A stretch of DNA of 42,163 bases from an uncultured Clostridium sp. (GTDB lineage Bacteria; Bacillota; Clostridia; Clostridiales; Clostridiaceae). The position numbers were made by a program, and so were the translations under genes. Positions 8,501 through 15,999 of the stretch are shown here, piece by piece; within the stretch, counting starts at the first letter, position 1, and each line of letters opens with the position of its first letter. The notes under the pieces were generated by a model. That model worked only from the letters and a program-made list of their open reading frames with translations, was not told the origin of the DNA and ran no database searches. Location: positions 1 through 42,163 of the forward strand of contig NZ_CAMQRY010000007.1 of NCBI RefSeq assembly GCF_947036855.1, in the 5' to 3' direction.

Positions 8501-8837
8501 GTATAAATATTTTAAGGTTACAGAGCTTACACTTATTTGTGGGCTAAGTATAATTGTTAGAATGTTTATCTATATTTATTCATTTGATAATCTTATTGGA
8601 ATATTTATATATGCTATAATTTCTAGCTTTGGAATCATTGTAATAGGATTTTATATAAAATCTACTTGGTTTAGAAAAATAGGTCTAGGTACTGCTATGG
8701 CAACTTGTGCTTCTATATTAATTTTTATAAATGGAATGAACACAATTCAAAAAACATTTATTTCTTGTGGTGTAGGTATTACATGTATTGCAATTGCGAT
8801 TGTATATTCTAAACTTGAGAAAAAATATATAAAATAA
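5583..8837 (+). CDS. Very large polytopic membrane protein, DUF2339-like
   Basis: ATG 5583 is chosen because AAGGAGG (5571-5577) sits directly in front; an upstream TTG at 5553 would put that site inside the gene. The product is about 1084 residues. Residues 1-190 are hydrophilic and coiled-coil-like (helical, with repeated Lys/Glu/Asn/Ser); the rest is an almost unbroken series of well over twenty membrane helices. The first membrane part (IGTLLCLFGISVFGKYVY... MYIISGIVLFIGQFILKK) resembles predicted membrane proteins of the DUF2339 type: a cytoplasmic coiled N-terminus followed by many helices. Function is unknown in the family. It is a single gene with its own hairpin at the end. Codon use is as AT-rich as its neighbours. 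Confidence 0.7.
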   Translation: MEGDLKALLREQQELTMKINKELINSTNLNLEILKASTSNTIFNSEALENNIARIYALLTDKSKSFSKEQRTNLFDCRMELIALRARLNLLLSKSQDFINKAEKSSQGSISKVEDIRGITKNSHVEMQDISKIDKSSEIISNANEIKKLSEIKDPDKIVVDERKCVIKENINPVIDNRIKNTHNIPRQKREKSAIVKKIEANLGLYFMIAIGTLLCLFGISVFGKYVYVNMLGDAGKGILMYIISGIVLFIGQFILKKVKDIVIVNESVIGLGLGLLYLSTIVNFMVLDNLSYIITHCLLIVISLYALYLSRNSDFDIIRIVGVVGIYIALIPVTAPTLGSSIYILSLGYLFTILNMVVPLKNSKYFEVLNIAAIIIFSILVNIYTSILIVNVLNSLIAVALNLYIYHKSTVKSAELYLFSFAANIIILARVVSDSEILSILIAVVVICYIPLLNDISDMKKQIRYKMVALGISTLLLFGSVESEILLILLLNVIYFFNIYYSILSKNIYEHKFEFISLTLFNFVLILSDSLPLIYLASGLIPSIYTLARCNYRKDINYIIAFGLEILSFKIFFNAFDIDSVYMIDMLTLIYAVCMALYNLVIFKDSKTRKINIAIFFLFSIILFKSFIFISIILILLVVILFKRNISSNMTVYITMLSILKLSLIFYFSIGNSYDIGLFMITVFLAFIYIYKYYIDSQDVNILIALVMSFVIVSFVIESPILIVILTIAIQGVFYKRSKSLVDMLIICITTAFVVISSYDNSYMIYVLLITLFIIISLLKWSEVEVFNITYYIVAICITGMALWNSEKWFVFIFIAINILLSHPTLKSLEKYFKIGDYAYLVFSIIGLAIFGFVLKDIYLVYALTIFYIGCIVACSEEDSELISMVLIIAFITLVLNVSVYMIPVFLIVSLNYKKLITSKNIDYIIVVFLALSIVKAAIYKNPVVFILAILITCTSRYIYNISFINENAYKEYKYFKVTELTLICGLSIIVRMFIYIYSFDNLIGIFIYAIISSFGIIVIGFYIKSTWFRKIGLGTAMATCASILIFINGMNTIQKTFISCGVGITCIAIAIVYSKLEKKYIK

Positions 8838-8854
8838 AGATAGCAAAATAAAAA

Positions 8855-8902
8855 ATCCTCTATGATATATAGATACTTCTAAAACTATATATCATAGGGG
8901 AT
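8855..8902 (+). terminator. Hairpin terminator after the large membrane protein
   Basis: An 18-bp stem with one G-T pair (8855-8872 with 8885-8902) follows the stop codon by 17 bases. The downstream ATTATTTTCT is a weak T-tract. The rest of the 384-base gap to pta holds the cre-like site and the dyad listed separately; I saw no ORF in it. Confidence 0.7.
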
Positions 8903-9073
8903 ATTATTTTCTATTAAAATATAATATTTTGGCATTAAAAATCTTTATAAAAAAATATATTTACAATAAAAAGAGAGTTATAGAATTATGAACATCAATA
9001 AATAAACATCTTATTAAATAATAAGATAATTTAGATATTTGCAAATGTTTTATTATTATAATATGCTTTTAAT

Positions 9074-9087
9074 TGTAAACGTTTATG
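9074..9087 (+). promoter_or_regulatory. cre-like (CcpA) site upstream of pta
   Basis: TGTAAACGTTTATG matches 12 of 14 positions of the catabolite response element consensus TGWAANCGNTNWCA, around a perfect TAAACGTTTA core palindrome. In Bacillus subtilis pta is activated by CcpA from an upstream cre (established knowledge). Here the site is about 135 bases upstream of the pta start, consistent with activation, but this is inference. Confidence 0.5.
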
Positions 9088-9103
9088 AATTGTTTTCACT
9101 TTG

Positions 9104-9160
9104 CTTTTTTTATCAGTGCACTTTTAGAAGAAATGTATAAGAGTATACTGATAAAAAAAG
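9104..9160. repeat. Perfect 14-bp inverted repeat in the pta upstream region
   Basis: CTTTTTTTATCAGT (9104-9117) is repeated in inverted form at 9147-9160, with 29 bases between. If transcribed it forms a hairpin with a large loop; the right arm ends in an A-tract, not T, so it is not a plus-strand terminator. It may be an operator or an RNA element of the pta leader. No clear -35/-10 pair could be placed. Confidence 0.45.
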
Positions 9161-9221
9161 AAGATGTAGTTAGAAATGTTATGAATAGTTTATATTAAAA
9201 GAAATATAGGAGGAATGAAAA

Positions 9222-10223
9222 ATGCAACTTATGAAACAAATATGGGAAGCAGCAAAAACTAATAATAAAAGAATAGTATTACCAGAAGGTGATGAAGAGA
9301 GAACTTTAGTAGCAGCTGCTAAAATAGTAAAAGAAAAATTAGCTAAGGTAATTTTAGTTGGGGATAAAGATAAAATAGAAAGTAAAGCGAAAAAATTAAA
9401 TGTTAATTTAAATGGAGTTGAAATAGAAGATTCAAATAAATCTGATAAGTTAGCAAGTTATGTAGAAGAATTTTATAATTTAAGAAAAAATAAAGGTATG
9501 ACAATGGAAAAGGCAGATTTGATAGTTAGAGATCCATTGTATTTTGCAACAATGATGGTAAAACTAAATGATGCAGATGGAATGGTATCAGGAGCTGTTC
9601 ATACAACTGGTGATCTTTTAAGACCAGGTCTTCAAATAATAAAGACAGCACCAGGAGTATCTGTTGTTTCAAGTTTCTTTATTATGATGGTACCTAATTC
9701 AAAGTATGGAGAAGAAGGATTACTATTATTTGCAGACTGTGCTGTAAATCCAAACCCTTCAGCTAGTCAATTAGCAGCAATAGCAATAGCTACAGCTGAT
9801 ACAGCTAAGAAATTATGCAAGGTTGAAGCAAAAGTAGCAATGTTATCATTCTCAACAATGGGAAGTGCTAGTCATGAAATGGTTTCAAAAGTTACAGAAG
9901 CAACAGAAATTGCTAAAAATTTAAGACCAGACCTTGATATAGATGGAGAATTACAATTAGATGCGGCTATAGTTCCAAGTGTTGCTAGTCAAAAAGCACC
10001 AAATAGTAAAGTAGCAGGAAAAGCTAATGTTTTAGTTTTCCCAGATTTACAAGCAGGAAATATAGGGTATAAATTAGTTCAAAGATTTGCTAATGCAGAT
10101 GCAATTGGACCTATTTGTCAGGGCTTTGCAAAACCTATAAATGATTTATCAAGAGGATGCAATTCAGATGATATAGTTAATGTTGTGGCATTAACAGCAG
10201 TTCAAGCACAATCTAATGATTAG
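9222..10223 (+). CDS. pta: Phosphate acetyltransferase
   Basis: Pta converts acetyl-CoA plus phosphate to acetyl phosphate and CoA, the first half of the ATP-yielding acetate pathway, in the cytoplasm. The 333-residue length is typical. Family features: N-terminal RIVLPEGDEERTLVAAAKIV, VRDPLYFATMMVKLNDADGMVSGA, TTGDLLRPGLQIIKTAPG, FADCAVNPNPSASQLA, and NVLVFPDLQAGNIGYKLVQR near the C-terminus. AGGAGG precedes ATG 9222. Unusually for a clostridium-like organism, ackA (acetate kinase) is not the next gene; a hairpin terminator follows and then an unrelated PhoH-type ATPase. Regulation by CcpA is suggested by the cre-like site upstream. Confidence 0.97.
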   Translation: MQLMKQIWEAAKTNNKRIVLPEGDEERTLVAAAKIVKEKLAKVILVGDKDKIESKAKKLNVNLNGVEIEDSNKSDKLASYVEEFYNLRKNKGMTMEKADLIVRDPLYFATMMVKLNDADGMVSGAVHTTGDLLRPGLQIIKTAPGVSVVSSFFIMMVPNSKYGEEGLLLFADCAVNPNPSASQLAAIAIATADTAKKLCKVEAKVAMLSFSTMGSASHEMVSKVTEATEIAKNLRPDLDIDGELQLDAAIVPSVASQKAPNSKVAGKANVLVFPDLQAGNIGYKLVQRFANADAIGPICQGFAKPINDLSRGCNSDDIVNVVALTAVQAQSND

Positions 10224-10247
10224 AATTAAATTAAATAGATAGAAACA

Positions 10248-10285
10248 AGAGAACTCATGTGAATTAAGCATGGGTTCTTTGTTTT
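10248..10285 (+). terminator. Terminator after pta
   Basis: A 12-bp stem with wobbles (10248-10259 with 10269-10280), a nine-base loop and TTTGTTTT. It ends only two bases before the first possible start of the next gene. Confidence 0.75.
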
Positions 10286-10287
10286 AG

Positions 10288-11286
10288 GTGTATGATACTT
10301 GGAACAAAATAGTATCATTACACTTTTATGAAGAGGAAGTACCAAAATTTGAAGAGCAGTATACAGCAAGAAGAGATGTTTATACATCAAATGAAAATTT
10401 AGAAAAATTCTTTAAAAATAAGCATTTAGAGTTAAATGATGTATTATATTATGATGAAAGTAAAGAAGAGTATATAATTCCAAATTTAGAAGTTAATGAA
10501 TTTTTGATTATACATTCTAATGATAATAATAAACAGACTGGACTTGGTAGATTTGATGGCAAAAAAGTATGTCCACTTTATTATGGTAAAAGCTATAATG
10601 TTATGGGGATATCACCAAGGAATGTTGGACAGAAATTTATGCTTGAATGTTTAAGTATTGAGGCAAAGAAAGCACCGCTTGTAATTATTAAAGGACCAGC
10701 AGGAACAGCTAAAACTCTATTCTCACTAGCTGTTGGACTTCAAAAAATATTAGAAGAGGATAAGGGGGAGTATAGGAAAATATTGGTATGTAGACCGAAT
10801 GTAACAATGGATGAAGAAATAGGTTTTTTACCAGGAACAGAGCAAGAAAAGATAGCTCCATTTATGCGTCCTATATATGATAATTTAGAAATACTTGTAG
10901 ATTCAGATGAAACTTCAAGATATAATAATGAACTTGAACTTCATGATAAAATCGAGGAATTATTTGAAAGGAAAATTTTGACAACTGAAGCTGTGGCATA
11001 TTTAAGAGGTAGGAGTATTGCAAAGTCTTGGGTTATTATAGATGAAGCTCAAAATTTAACTCCAAAACAAGTAAAATCAATAGTAACAAGAGCAGGTGAA
11101 GGTTCTAAGATAATTTTAATTGGTGACCCAGAGCAGATAGACCATGCTTTTTTAACAGCTAGAAGTAATGGCTTATGCTATGCTTCAGAGAAAATGAAGG
11201 GTAGCTCATTATGCTATCAAGTTACACTTGAGTATTCAGAGTGTGAGAGAAGTGACTTAGCTTACGAAGCAGCTAAAAGATTGTAA
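10288..11286 (+). CDS. PhoH-family P-loop ATPase without the PIN domain
   Basis: This 332-residue protein matches the C-terminal three quarters of PIN-PhoH (YlaK/PhoH2) proteins. It has the linker region ending YNVMGISPRNVGQKFML, a Walker A GPAGTAKT (about 137-144; Ala replaces the usual Gly before Lys), RPNVTMDEEIGFLPGTEQEK, AYLRGRSI, and Walker B SWVIIDEAQNLTP followed by GDPEQID. PhoH2 proteins normally begin with a PIN RNase domain of about 130-150 residues; here the frame opens only at the end of where PIN would be (KFEEQYTARRDVYTS). An in-frame TAG directly precedes GTG 10288, which has no convincing ribosome site. It may be a 5'-truncated gene or a real PIN-less form. Predicted role: ATP-dependent RNA or nucleic acid remodelling. 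Confidence 0.75.
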   Translation: MYDTWNKIVSLHFYEEEVPKFEEQYTARRDVYTSNENLEKFFKNKHLELNDVLYYDESKEEYIIPNLEVNEFLIIHSNDNNKQTGLGRFDGKKVCPLYYGKSYNVMGISPRNVGQKFMLECLSIEAKKAPLVIIKGPAGTAKTLFSLAVGLQKILEEDKGEYRKILVCRPNVTMDEEIGFLPGTEQEKIAPFMRPIYDNLEILVDSDETSRYNNELELHDKIEELFERKILTTEAVAYLRGRSIAKSWVIIDEAQNLTPKQVKSIVTRAGEGSKIILIGDPEQIDHAFLTARSNGLCYASEKMKGSSLCYQVTLEYSECERSDLAYEAAKRL

Positions 11287-11293
11287 ATATTTT

Positions 11294-11323
11294 GATAAAC
11301 CTTGTGAATAAGCAAGGTTTATC
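11294..11323 (+). terminator. Hairpin after the PhoH-type gene
   Basis: A perfect 11-bp stem (GATAAACCTTG at 11294-11304 with its complement at 11313-11323) is followed by ATATTTT, a weak tail. Confidence 0.6.
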
Positions 11324-11343
11324 ATATTTTCCCCATAATTATG

Positions 11344-11352
11344 TGATATAAT
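11344..11352 (+). promoter_or_regulatory. Extended -10 promoter of the M50-like gene
   Basis: TG-A-TATAAT (TG at 11344-11345, TATAAT at 11347-11352) forms an extended -10 element; no good -35 is seen. It lies 31 bases before the preferred start. Confidence 0.45.
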
Positions 11353-11382
11353 AACATTATTAATTTTAGGAGGATGAGATTA

Positions 11383-12051
11383 TTGGGTATAGGTATGGGC
11401 TTCTCAAGTATGGATATATTAGGAATGTTTTTAAGTATTCCAGCAATTCTGATAGTATTTACTGCTAAAGAATATATTAGAGCTAGAATGGCATATAAAC
11501 TGGGGGATAAAGCACAAAAGTTACAAGGTAGAATGACACTTGATCCATTTGCACATATAGATATAATGGGATTTATATTGATAATAGTAACTGGATTTGG
11601 ATGGTCTAAACCTGCATATGTAAATAGAAATGCATTTAAAAAACCTAAAGAAGATAGTGTAAAAGTAACACTTGCAGCATTTTCATCATATTTGATAGTT
11701 GCTATAATGGGTGTAATATTAAAAGTTATATTAATATTTGTAGTTGTAAACTTTGGAGTTACTGGATTGATAATGGAAGCTTTAGGCTTAGTTATAAATT
11801 ATATAATAAGTGTTAGTATAAGTTTATTTGTATTTAATCTTATACCAATGCCAGGTCTTGAGATGCATAATTTACTTAAAGAACTTGCACCAGGATTTGC
11901 ATATAGAGCAGCAGAAATAACAGCTCAGTATAATTTTATAATACTTTTAGCTATAGTTATAGGAGCAAGATTTATAATAAGTCCACCAGTGGGAATGATT
12001 TTACATTGGTTAGATAAGTTAACATTTTTATTAGTTAATATAATTTTATAA
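11383..12051 (+). CDS. M50/site-2-protease-fold membrane protein lacking catalytic residues
   Basis: The fold is recognisable from the family blocks KLGDKAQKLQGRMTLDPFAH, HIDIMGF, FGWSKPAYVNRNAF and FNLIPMPGLE, and from four to six hydrophobic helices, as in bacterial M50B zinc proteases. However HExxH in the first helix is KEYIR (K29-R33 counted from the preferred start), the AGP-x-x-N element is AAFSSY, and the third zinc ligand block LDG is LEM. All zinc ligands therefore appear lost, so proteolysis is unlikely; a scaffold or substrate-binding role is possible. AGGAGG (11368-11373) abuts an ATG at 11374, too close to be used, so TTG 11383 (9-base spacing) is the better start. Confidence 0.75.
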   Translation: MGIGMGFSSMDILGMFLSIPAILIVFTAKEYIRARMAYKLGDKAQKLQGRMTLDPFAHIDIMGFILIIVTGFGWSKPAYVNRNAFKKPKEDSVKVTLAAFSSYLIVAIMGVILKVILIFVVVNFGVTGLIMEALGLVINYIISVSISLFVFNLIPMPGLEMHNLLKELAPGFAYRAAEITAQYNFIILLAIVIGARFIISPPVGMILHWLDKLTFLLVNIIL

Positions 12052-12054
12052 AAT

Positions 12055-12091
12055 AAAAAGGAGTAGAATTTACAAAATTCTACTCCTTTTT
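12055..12091. terminator. Bidirectional terminator between convergent genes
   Basis: A perfect 16-bp stem (AAAAAGGAGTAGAATT at 12055-12070 with its complement at 12076-12091) and a five-base loop, with A-run and T-run flanks, serves the M50-like gene (+) and the Ppx-like gene (-). Confidence 0.9.
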
Positions 12092-12096
12092 TAGTA

Positions 12097-13611
12097 TTAA
12101 TTTATTCTGGTTATAACTAAATTCTTTTTATAGAAAGTCTTAAAGGCATCAGCTGATCTATAAGCTTCTTGAAGTTCAAGATCAATATTTTTATCTGATT
12201 TTAAGACAATTTCTACTGTTTCATCATTTATTCTTACATCAGAAATTGATACTGCACTACATAAACTTCTATCAAGTCCTTCTGCAATTCTAATAATTAC
12301 TCCAATATGCTCAATATGTTTAGCATCTAATGTGTTTATTATAGATGAATATTTAGCAACTGGAATAGAGAATAAATTATTTCTATGCATAGCAGCGGCA
12401 AAGGCACTCATTAATAACTCTTTATGACTAAGTCCATTAATATTAGCATTAAGTATTACGTAAAAAGAATGCAAGTGATGATTATAATGACGAATACTAT
12501 CACCAGAATCATGTAGTAATGCTGCTGTTTTTAAAATTCTTCTAAAGTTTGGAGTATTTATTTTGTGTAAACTCTCTAAACCTTCAAAAAGTTTAAGTGA
12601 TAAATCTAGTACTTGATTTGCATGTTTTTCATCAATATTTAAATTATCCATAACGCCAAGTAAACTTGATGATAAAATATCTTTTTGAGTTTCAAAATGT
12701 GTTTCAAGATAATCAAATAAAACTCCCTCACGAAGTCCATTTCCACATAAATCTATTTCAGCAGTATCTGTAAAATTAGATATAAGCTTTAAGATAGATG
12801 TAGATGCAAGGATAGAAGATACTGATTCTTCAGGTAGTCCTGCAATTTTTTTTCTGTTATCTAGATTTTTACTTTTAAGTAAATTATAAATTTCTTTTAC
12901 ATCCTCAATATAAAATTTATAACCATGTGAAACATGAATAGGATATTTTTTTCTAGATCTATCAATTTTACCAAGTGATAATATAGAATCTCCAATACCT
13001 ATTATAGAATCGAATTTTATATTTTTTAGCCATTCATATTCAGATAATCCTTCTTCAACAAAAATTTTAAGGTTATCAAATGTTTTAAATTCAATATTAT
13101 TATTCAAGTCAAATTGCTTAGAAATATCAGTAAAACCAAATGGTAAGAATGCTTTTTCTTTTAATATATTATTTTCTATAAAGGCAATGTTAGTTGAATA
13201 AGCATTGATTGATACAAGGAGAGATTTTTCTATAAACATAGAATTTTTAGCTCCAAGATAGCTATAGTATAAGTCATCATCACTTGATAAAATTTTATAA
13301 TCAGTATCTAAAACTTGTGTTAATTTATTTCTAAAATTTATTTGGTTTTTAGATTCTCTAATTTCTTCAGAAGCAACAACTATTAAGTCTGTAACTCCAG
13401 CATTTAAGCACATATTTTTAAATGTTTTAAAAATTCGTATTGTTTTATCAATTTTTTCATGTGACATCTCACAACAAGATATAGCATCTGAACCAAAATC
13501 AACAATTTCCTTTAATTCATCTATTATTTTAAAATACCCTTTTTCACTAGTCTGCGCTAATATCATATCGATAGATTCAGCACTAATATCTATAATACCT
13601 ACTTTATTCAT
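12097..13611 (-). CDS. Ppx/GppA-type phosphatase homologue with C-terminal HD domain, probably degenerate
   Basis: This 504-residue protein has the architecture of exopolyphosphatase/pppGpp phosphatase: an actin-like N-terminal part (GIIDISAESIDMILAQ..., VVASEEIRESKN, about residues 1-300) and an HD-type helical C-terminal part (LLHDSGDSI at about 365-373, HYNHHLHSFYVI at about 375-386). The N-terminal active site looks eroded: the SGxEEA block is SSDDDLYY (109-116) and the glycine-rich DIGGGSTE phosphate loop is SINAYSTN (134-141). The HD residues (H367, D368, H378, H379, H381) are kept. It may have lost polyphosphatase activity while keeping nucleotide binding or HD activity. The AAAGGA ribosome site supports ATG 13611. 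Monocistronic. Confidence 0.75.
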   Translation of the reverse strand: MNKVGIIDISAESIDMILAQTSEKGYFKIIDELKEIVDFGSDAISCCEMSHEKIDKTIRIFKTFKNMCLNAGVTDLIVVASEEIRESKNQINFRNKLTQVLDTDYKILSSDDDLYYSYLGAKNSMFIEKSLLVSINAYSTNIAFIENNILKEKAFLPFGFTDISKQFDLNNNIEFKTFDNLKIFVEEGLSEYEWLKNIKFDSIIGIGDSILSLGKIDRSRKKYPIHVSHGYKFYIEDVKEIYNLLKSKNLDNRKKIAGLPEESVSSILASTSILKLISNFTDTAEIDLCGNGLREGVLFDYLETHFETQKDILSSSLLGVMDNLNIDEKHANQVLDLSLKLFEGLESLHKINTPNFRRILKTAALLHDSGDSIRHYNHHLHSFYVILNANINGLSHKELLMSAFAAAMHRNNLFSIPVAKYSSIINTLDAKHIEHIGVIIRIAEGLDRSLCSAVSISDVRINDETVEIVLKSDKNIDLELQEAYRSADAFKTFYKKNLVITRIN

Positions 13612-13702
13612 GTTAAAAATCCTTTCACTTTTAAATAAGATATCTATATATTAAATAAAAAAACAATATTTTTCAATAGCAGTAGCAATTTGTTACAAAG
13701 TG

Positions 13703-13732
13703 TTGACATAAGCAAAGATTATTTGCTATAAT
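13703..13732 (+). promoter_or_regulatory. Promoter of the argS T-box leader
   Basis: Perfect TTGACA (13703-13708) and TATAAT (13727-13732) with an 18-base spacer. Transcription would start about 13739, just before the T-box stem I. Confidence 0.8.
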
Positions 13733-13756
13733 AAGCACAAATCAAATACACAAAAT

Positions 13757-14003
13757 CAGTGATTAGGGAAGTAGTTTAAAAGAGGTCTTAAAGCGAGTAG
13801 GAGTAGAGTGGAAGTCCTAAGGAATATTTTAAATGAAATAGAAACCTATGAGATGCTATAAGCTTATATGATATAAGTTTTTAAATAGCCGTATATATGC
13901 GTTAATTATTAAAGTGGATGTTACATCAATTAGAGTGGTACCGCGGATTATATTCGTCTCTTATTTATTTTTTAAGTAAAATAAAATAAGAAGGCGTTTT
14001 TTT
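13757..14003 (+). ncRNA. T-box riboswitch (arginine specific) controlling argS
   Basis: The T-box sequence AGAGTGGTACCGCGG lies at 13932-13946, including the UGGU bulge that pairs with the tRNA acceptor end. The region 13757-13860 carries stem I features (GGGAAGTAGT, AGCGAGT). The likely specifier is AGA (13840-13842) in the context GAAAT-AGA-AACC, an Arg codon read by tRNA-Arg(UCU). The competing terminator has CGTC plus TCTTATTT (from 13955) pairing with AAATAAGA plus GGCG (to 13996), then seven T. Uncharged tRNA-Arg would promote readthrough into argS. Confidence 0.92.
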
Positions 14004-14036
14004 ATACAAAAAAATAGTTAGGAGGAAGTAGTTTTT

Positions 14037-15728
14037 ATGAATTATAAAGAATTTGTAGCAAAAAGACTAAAAGAGTTAGTAGGTTTAGAGTTAGATAAAA
14101 TAGAGGGATTAGTAGAAGTCCCACCAAAAAGTGATATGGGTGATTTTGCATTCCCATGCTTCCAATTATCAAAGGTTATGAGAAAAGCTCCTAATATGAT
14201 AGCAGCAGATCTTGCTACTGAGATAAATAAAGAAGGATTTGAAAAAGTTGAAGCTTTAGGACCATATATAAACTTCTTCTTAGATAAAACATCATTTAAT
14301 AAAACAATAATAGAAAAAGTTTTAAATGAAGAGGATCAATATGGTTCAGGTACAGAAGGAGCAGGTAAGAAATATATCGTTGAGTATTCATCTCCTAATA
14401 TAGCAAAGCCATTCCATGTAGGACATTTATTTACTACTGCAATTGGTAATTCATTATATAAAACTTTAAAATTTGATGGATATGACCCAACAAGAATAAA
14501 TCACCTTGGTGACTGGGGAACTCAGTTTGGTAAGCTTATAGTAGCTTATAAAATGTGGGGAGATGAAGAAGCTTTAGAGAAAGATCCAATAAGTGAGCTT
14601 TTAAGAATATATGTTAAATTCTATTATGAAGCAAAAGAACATCCAGAACTTGATGATGAAGGAAGAAGATACTTCAAAAGACTTGAAGATGGATATGAAG
14701 AAGAAGTTGCTTTATGGAATAGATTTAAAGATTTATCATTAAAAGAATTTAATAAAATATATGAAATTTTAAATGTTGATTTTGATTCATGGGCAGGAGA
14801 AAGTTTCTATAATGATAAACTTGAAGATGTATCTAAGTTCCTAGAAGAAAGAGGAATATTAGAAGAGAGTAATGGTGCTAAAGTTGTAATGCTTGAGGAT
14901 TATAATATGCCTCCATGTCTTGTTGTAAAATCTGATGGAGCTTCAATTTATGCTACAAGAGATTTAGCAGCAGCTAGATATAGAAAAGAACATTATGACT
15001 TTGATAAATGTATATATGTAGTTGGTAAAGATCAAATACTTCACTTTAAGCAAGTATTTAAAACTTTAGAACTTGCAGGAGAAGAATGGGCTAAGGATTG
15101 TGTTCATATTCCATTTGGAGTTGTTAAGTTTGCTGATAAAAAACTTTCAACAAGAAAAGGTGATGTAGTTCTTTTAGAAGAATTATTAAATAATGCTATT
15201 GAGAATGCTAAAGAACTTATTGAAGAAAAAAATCCTACTTTAGCAAATAAAGAAGACGTAGCTAAGAAAATAGGTATAGGTGCTATAGTATTCACATATC
15301 TTAAAAACTCAAGAGAGAAGGATATAACTTTCAATTGGAAAGAGATGTTAAGCTTTGATGGAGAAACAGCTCCATATGTTCAATATGCTTATGCAAGAGC
15401 TAAAAGTATAGTAAGAAGAGCAGGAGAAGTTTCAGTAGAAGCTGATTTTACAAAGCTTACAACTAAAGAAGAATTTGAACTTTGTAAGACATTAGAAGGA
15501 TTCCATAAAGCAGTACTTGGTGCAATAGATAAACTTGAACCATCAATTATTACTCGATATTCAATTGATGTAGCTAAAGCTTTTAACAAGTTCTATAATG
15601 CACATAGTGTATTAAATGTTGAAGATGAATCATTAAAAGCTGCAAGACTTGCTTTAATTAAAGCAGCAGCACAAGTTATTAAAAATTCACTTTCATTAAT
15701 AGCAGTAGATGTTGTTGAAGAAATGTAA
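14037..15728 (+). CDS. argS: Arginyl-tRNA synthetase
   Basis: ArgRS charges tRNA-Arg with arginine using ATP. The 563-residue length fits class Ia ArgRS. An N-terminal Arg-specific domain (about 1-100) is followed by the class I catalytic core with [13 protein letters not shown] (HIGH-type HVGH at 127-130), [27 protein letters not shown], and [10 protein letters not shown] in place of KMSKS. The C-terminal DALR anticodon-binding domain includes [12 protein letters not shown] and [16 protein letters not shown] precedes ATG 14037. Expression is controlled by the T-box leader, and a bidirectional terminator follows. Confidence 0.98.
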   Translation: MNYKEFVAKRLKELVGLELDKIEGLVEVPPKSDMGDFAFPCFQLSKVMRKAPNMIAADLATEINKEGFEKVEALGPYINFFLDKTSFNKTIIEKVLNEEDQYGSGTEGAGKKYIVEYSSPNIAKPFHVGHLFTTAIGNSLYKTLKFDGYDPTRINHLGDWGTQFGKLIVAYKMWGDEEALEKDPISELLRIYVKFYYEAKEHPELDDEGRRYFKRLEDGYEEEVALWNRFKDLSLKEFNKIYEILNVDFDSWAGESFYNDKLEDVSKFLEERGILEESNGAKVVMLEDYNMPPCLVVKSDGASIYATRDLAAARYRKEHYDFDKCIYVVGKDQILHFKQVFKTLELAGEEWAKDCVHIPFGVVKFADKKLSTRKGDVVLLEELLNNAIENAKELIEEKNPTLANKEDVAKKIGIGAIVFTYLKNSREKDITFNWKEMLSFDGETAPYVQYAYARAKSIVRRAGEVSVEADFTKLTTKEEFELCKTLEGFHKAVLGAIDKLEPSIITRYSIDVAKAFNKFYNAHSVLNVEDESLKAARLALIKAAAQVIKNSLSLIAVDVVEEM

Positions 15729-15744
15729 TATGAATAGATAATAA

Positions 15745-15781
15745 AAATCCCACTTAGAAAGAAATTTTCTAAGTGGGATTT
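15745..15781. terminator. Bidirectional terminator between argS and the feo locus
   Basis: A perfect 16-bp stem (AAATCCCACTTAGAAA at 15745-15760 with its complement at 15766-15781) has A- and T-rich flanks for both directions. Confidence 0.9.
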
Positions 15782-15784
15782 CTT

Positions 15785-15976
15785 TTATTTATGATTTAAA
15801 TCATTTTTAGGTTTCATCTGAATATTTGAACTACAATTTGAGTTTTCTTTTTTAGGACATTTAGCGGCACATGTACCATTACATGCACAATCTCCTTTAG
15901 CTGATTTTTTTATATTTTTGAATAATATATATATTACAGCTAATGCGATGATGATAGTTACTATAATTTGTATCAT
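15785..15976 (-). CDS. FeoB-associated Cys-rich small membrane protein
   Basis: This 63-residue protein has one N-terminal membrane helix (about 2-20, IQIIVTIIIALAVIYILF) followed by a short cytoplasmic tail with five cysteines (DCACNGTCAAKCPKK and a later NCSS). Small proteins of this form commonly follow feoB in Firmicutes and are thought to assist ferrous iron uptake; the Cys cluster may bind metal. The ribosome site AAAGGAG on the minus strand precedes its ATG, 23 bases downstream of the feoB stop. It is the last gene of the feo unit. Confidence 0.8.
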   Translation of the reverse strand: MIQIIVTIIIALAVIYILFKNIKKSAKGDCACNGTCAAKCPKKENSNCSSNIQMKPKNDLNHK

Positions 15977-15999
15977 TTAAATTACTCCTTTATCTTTAG

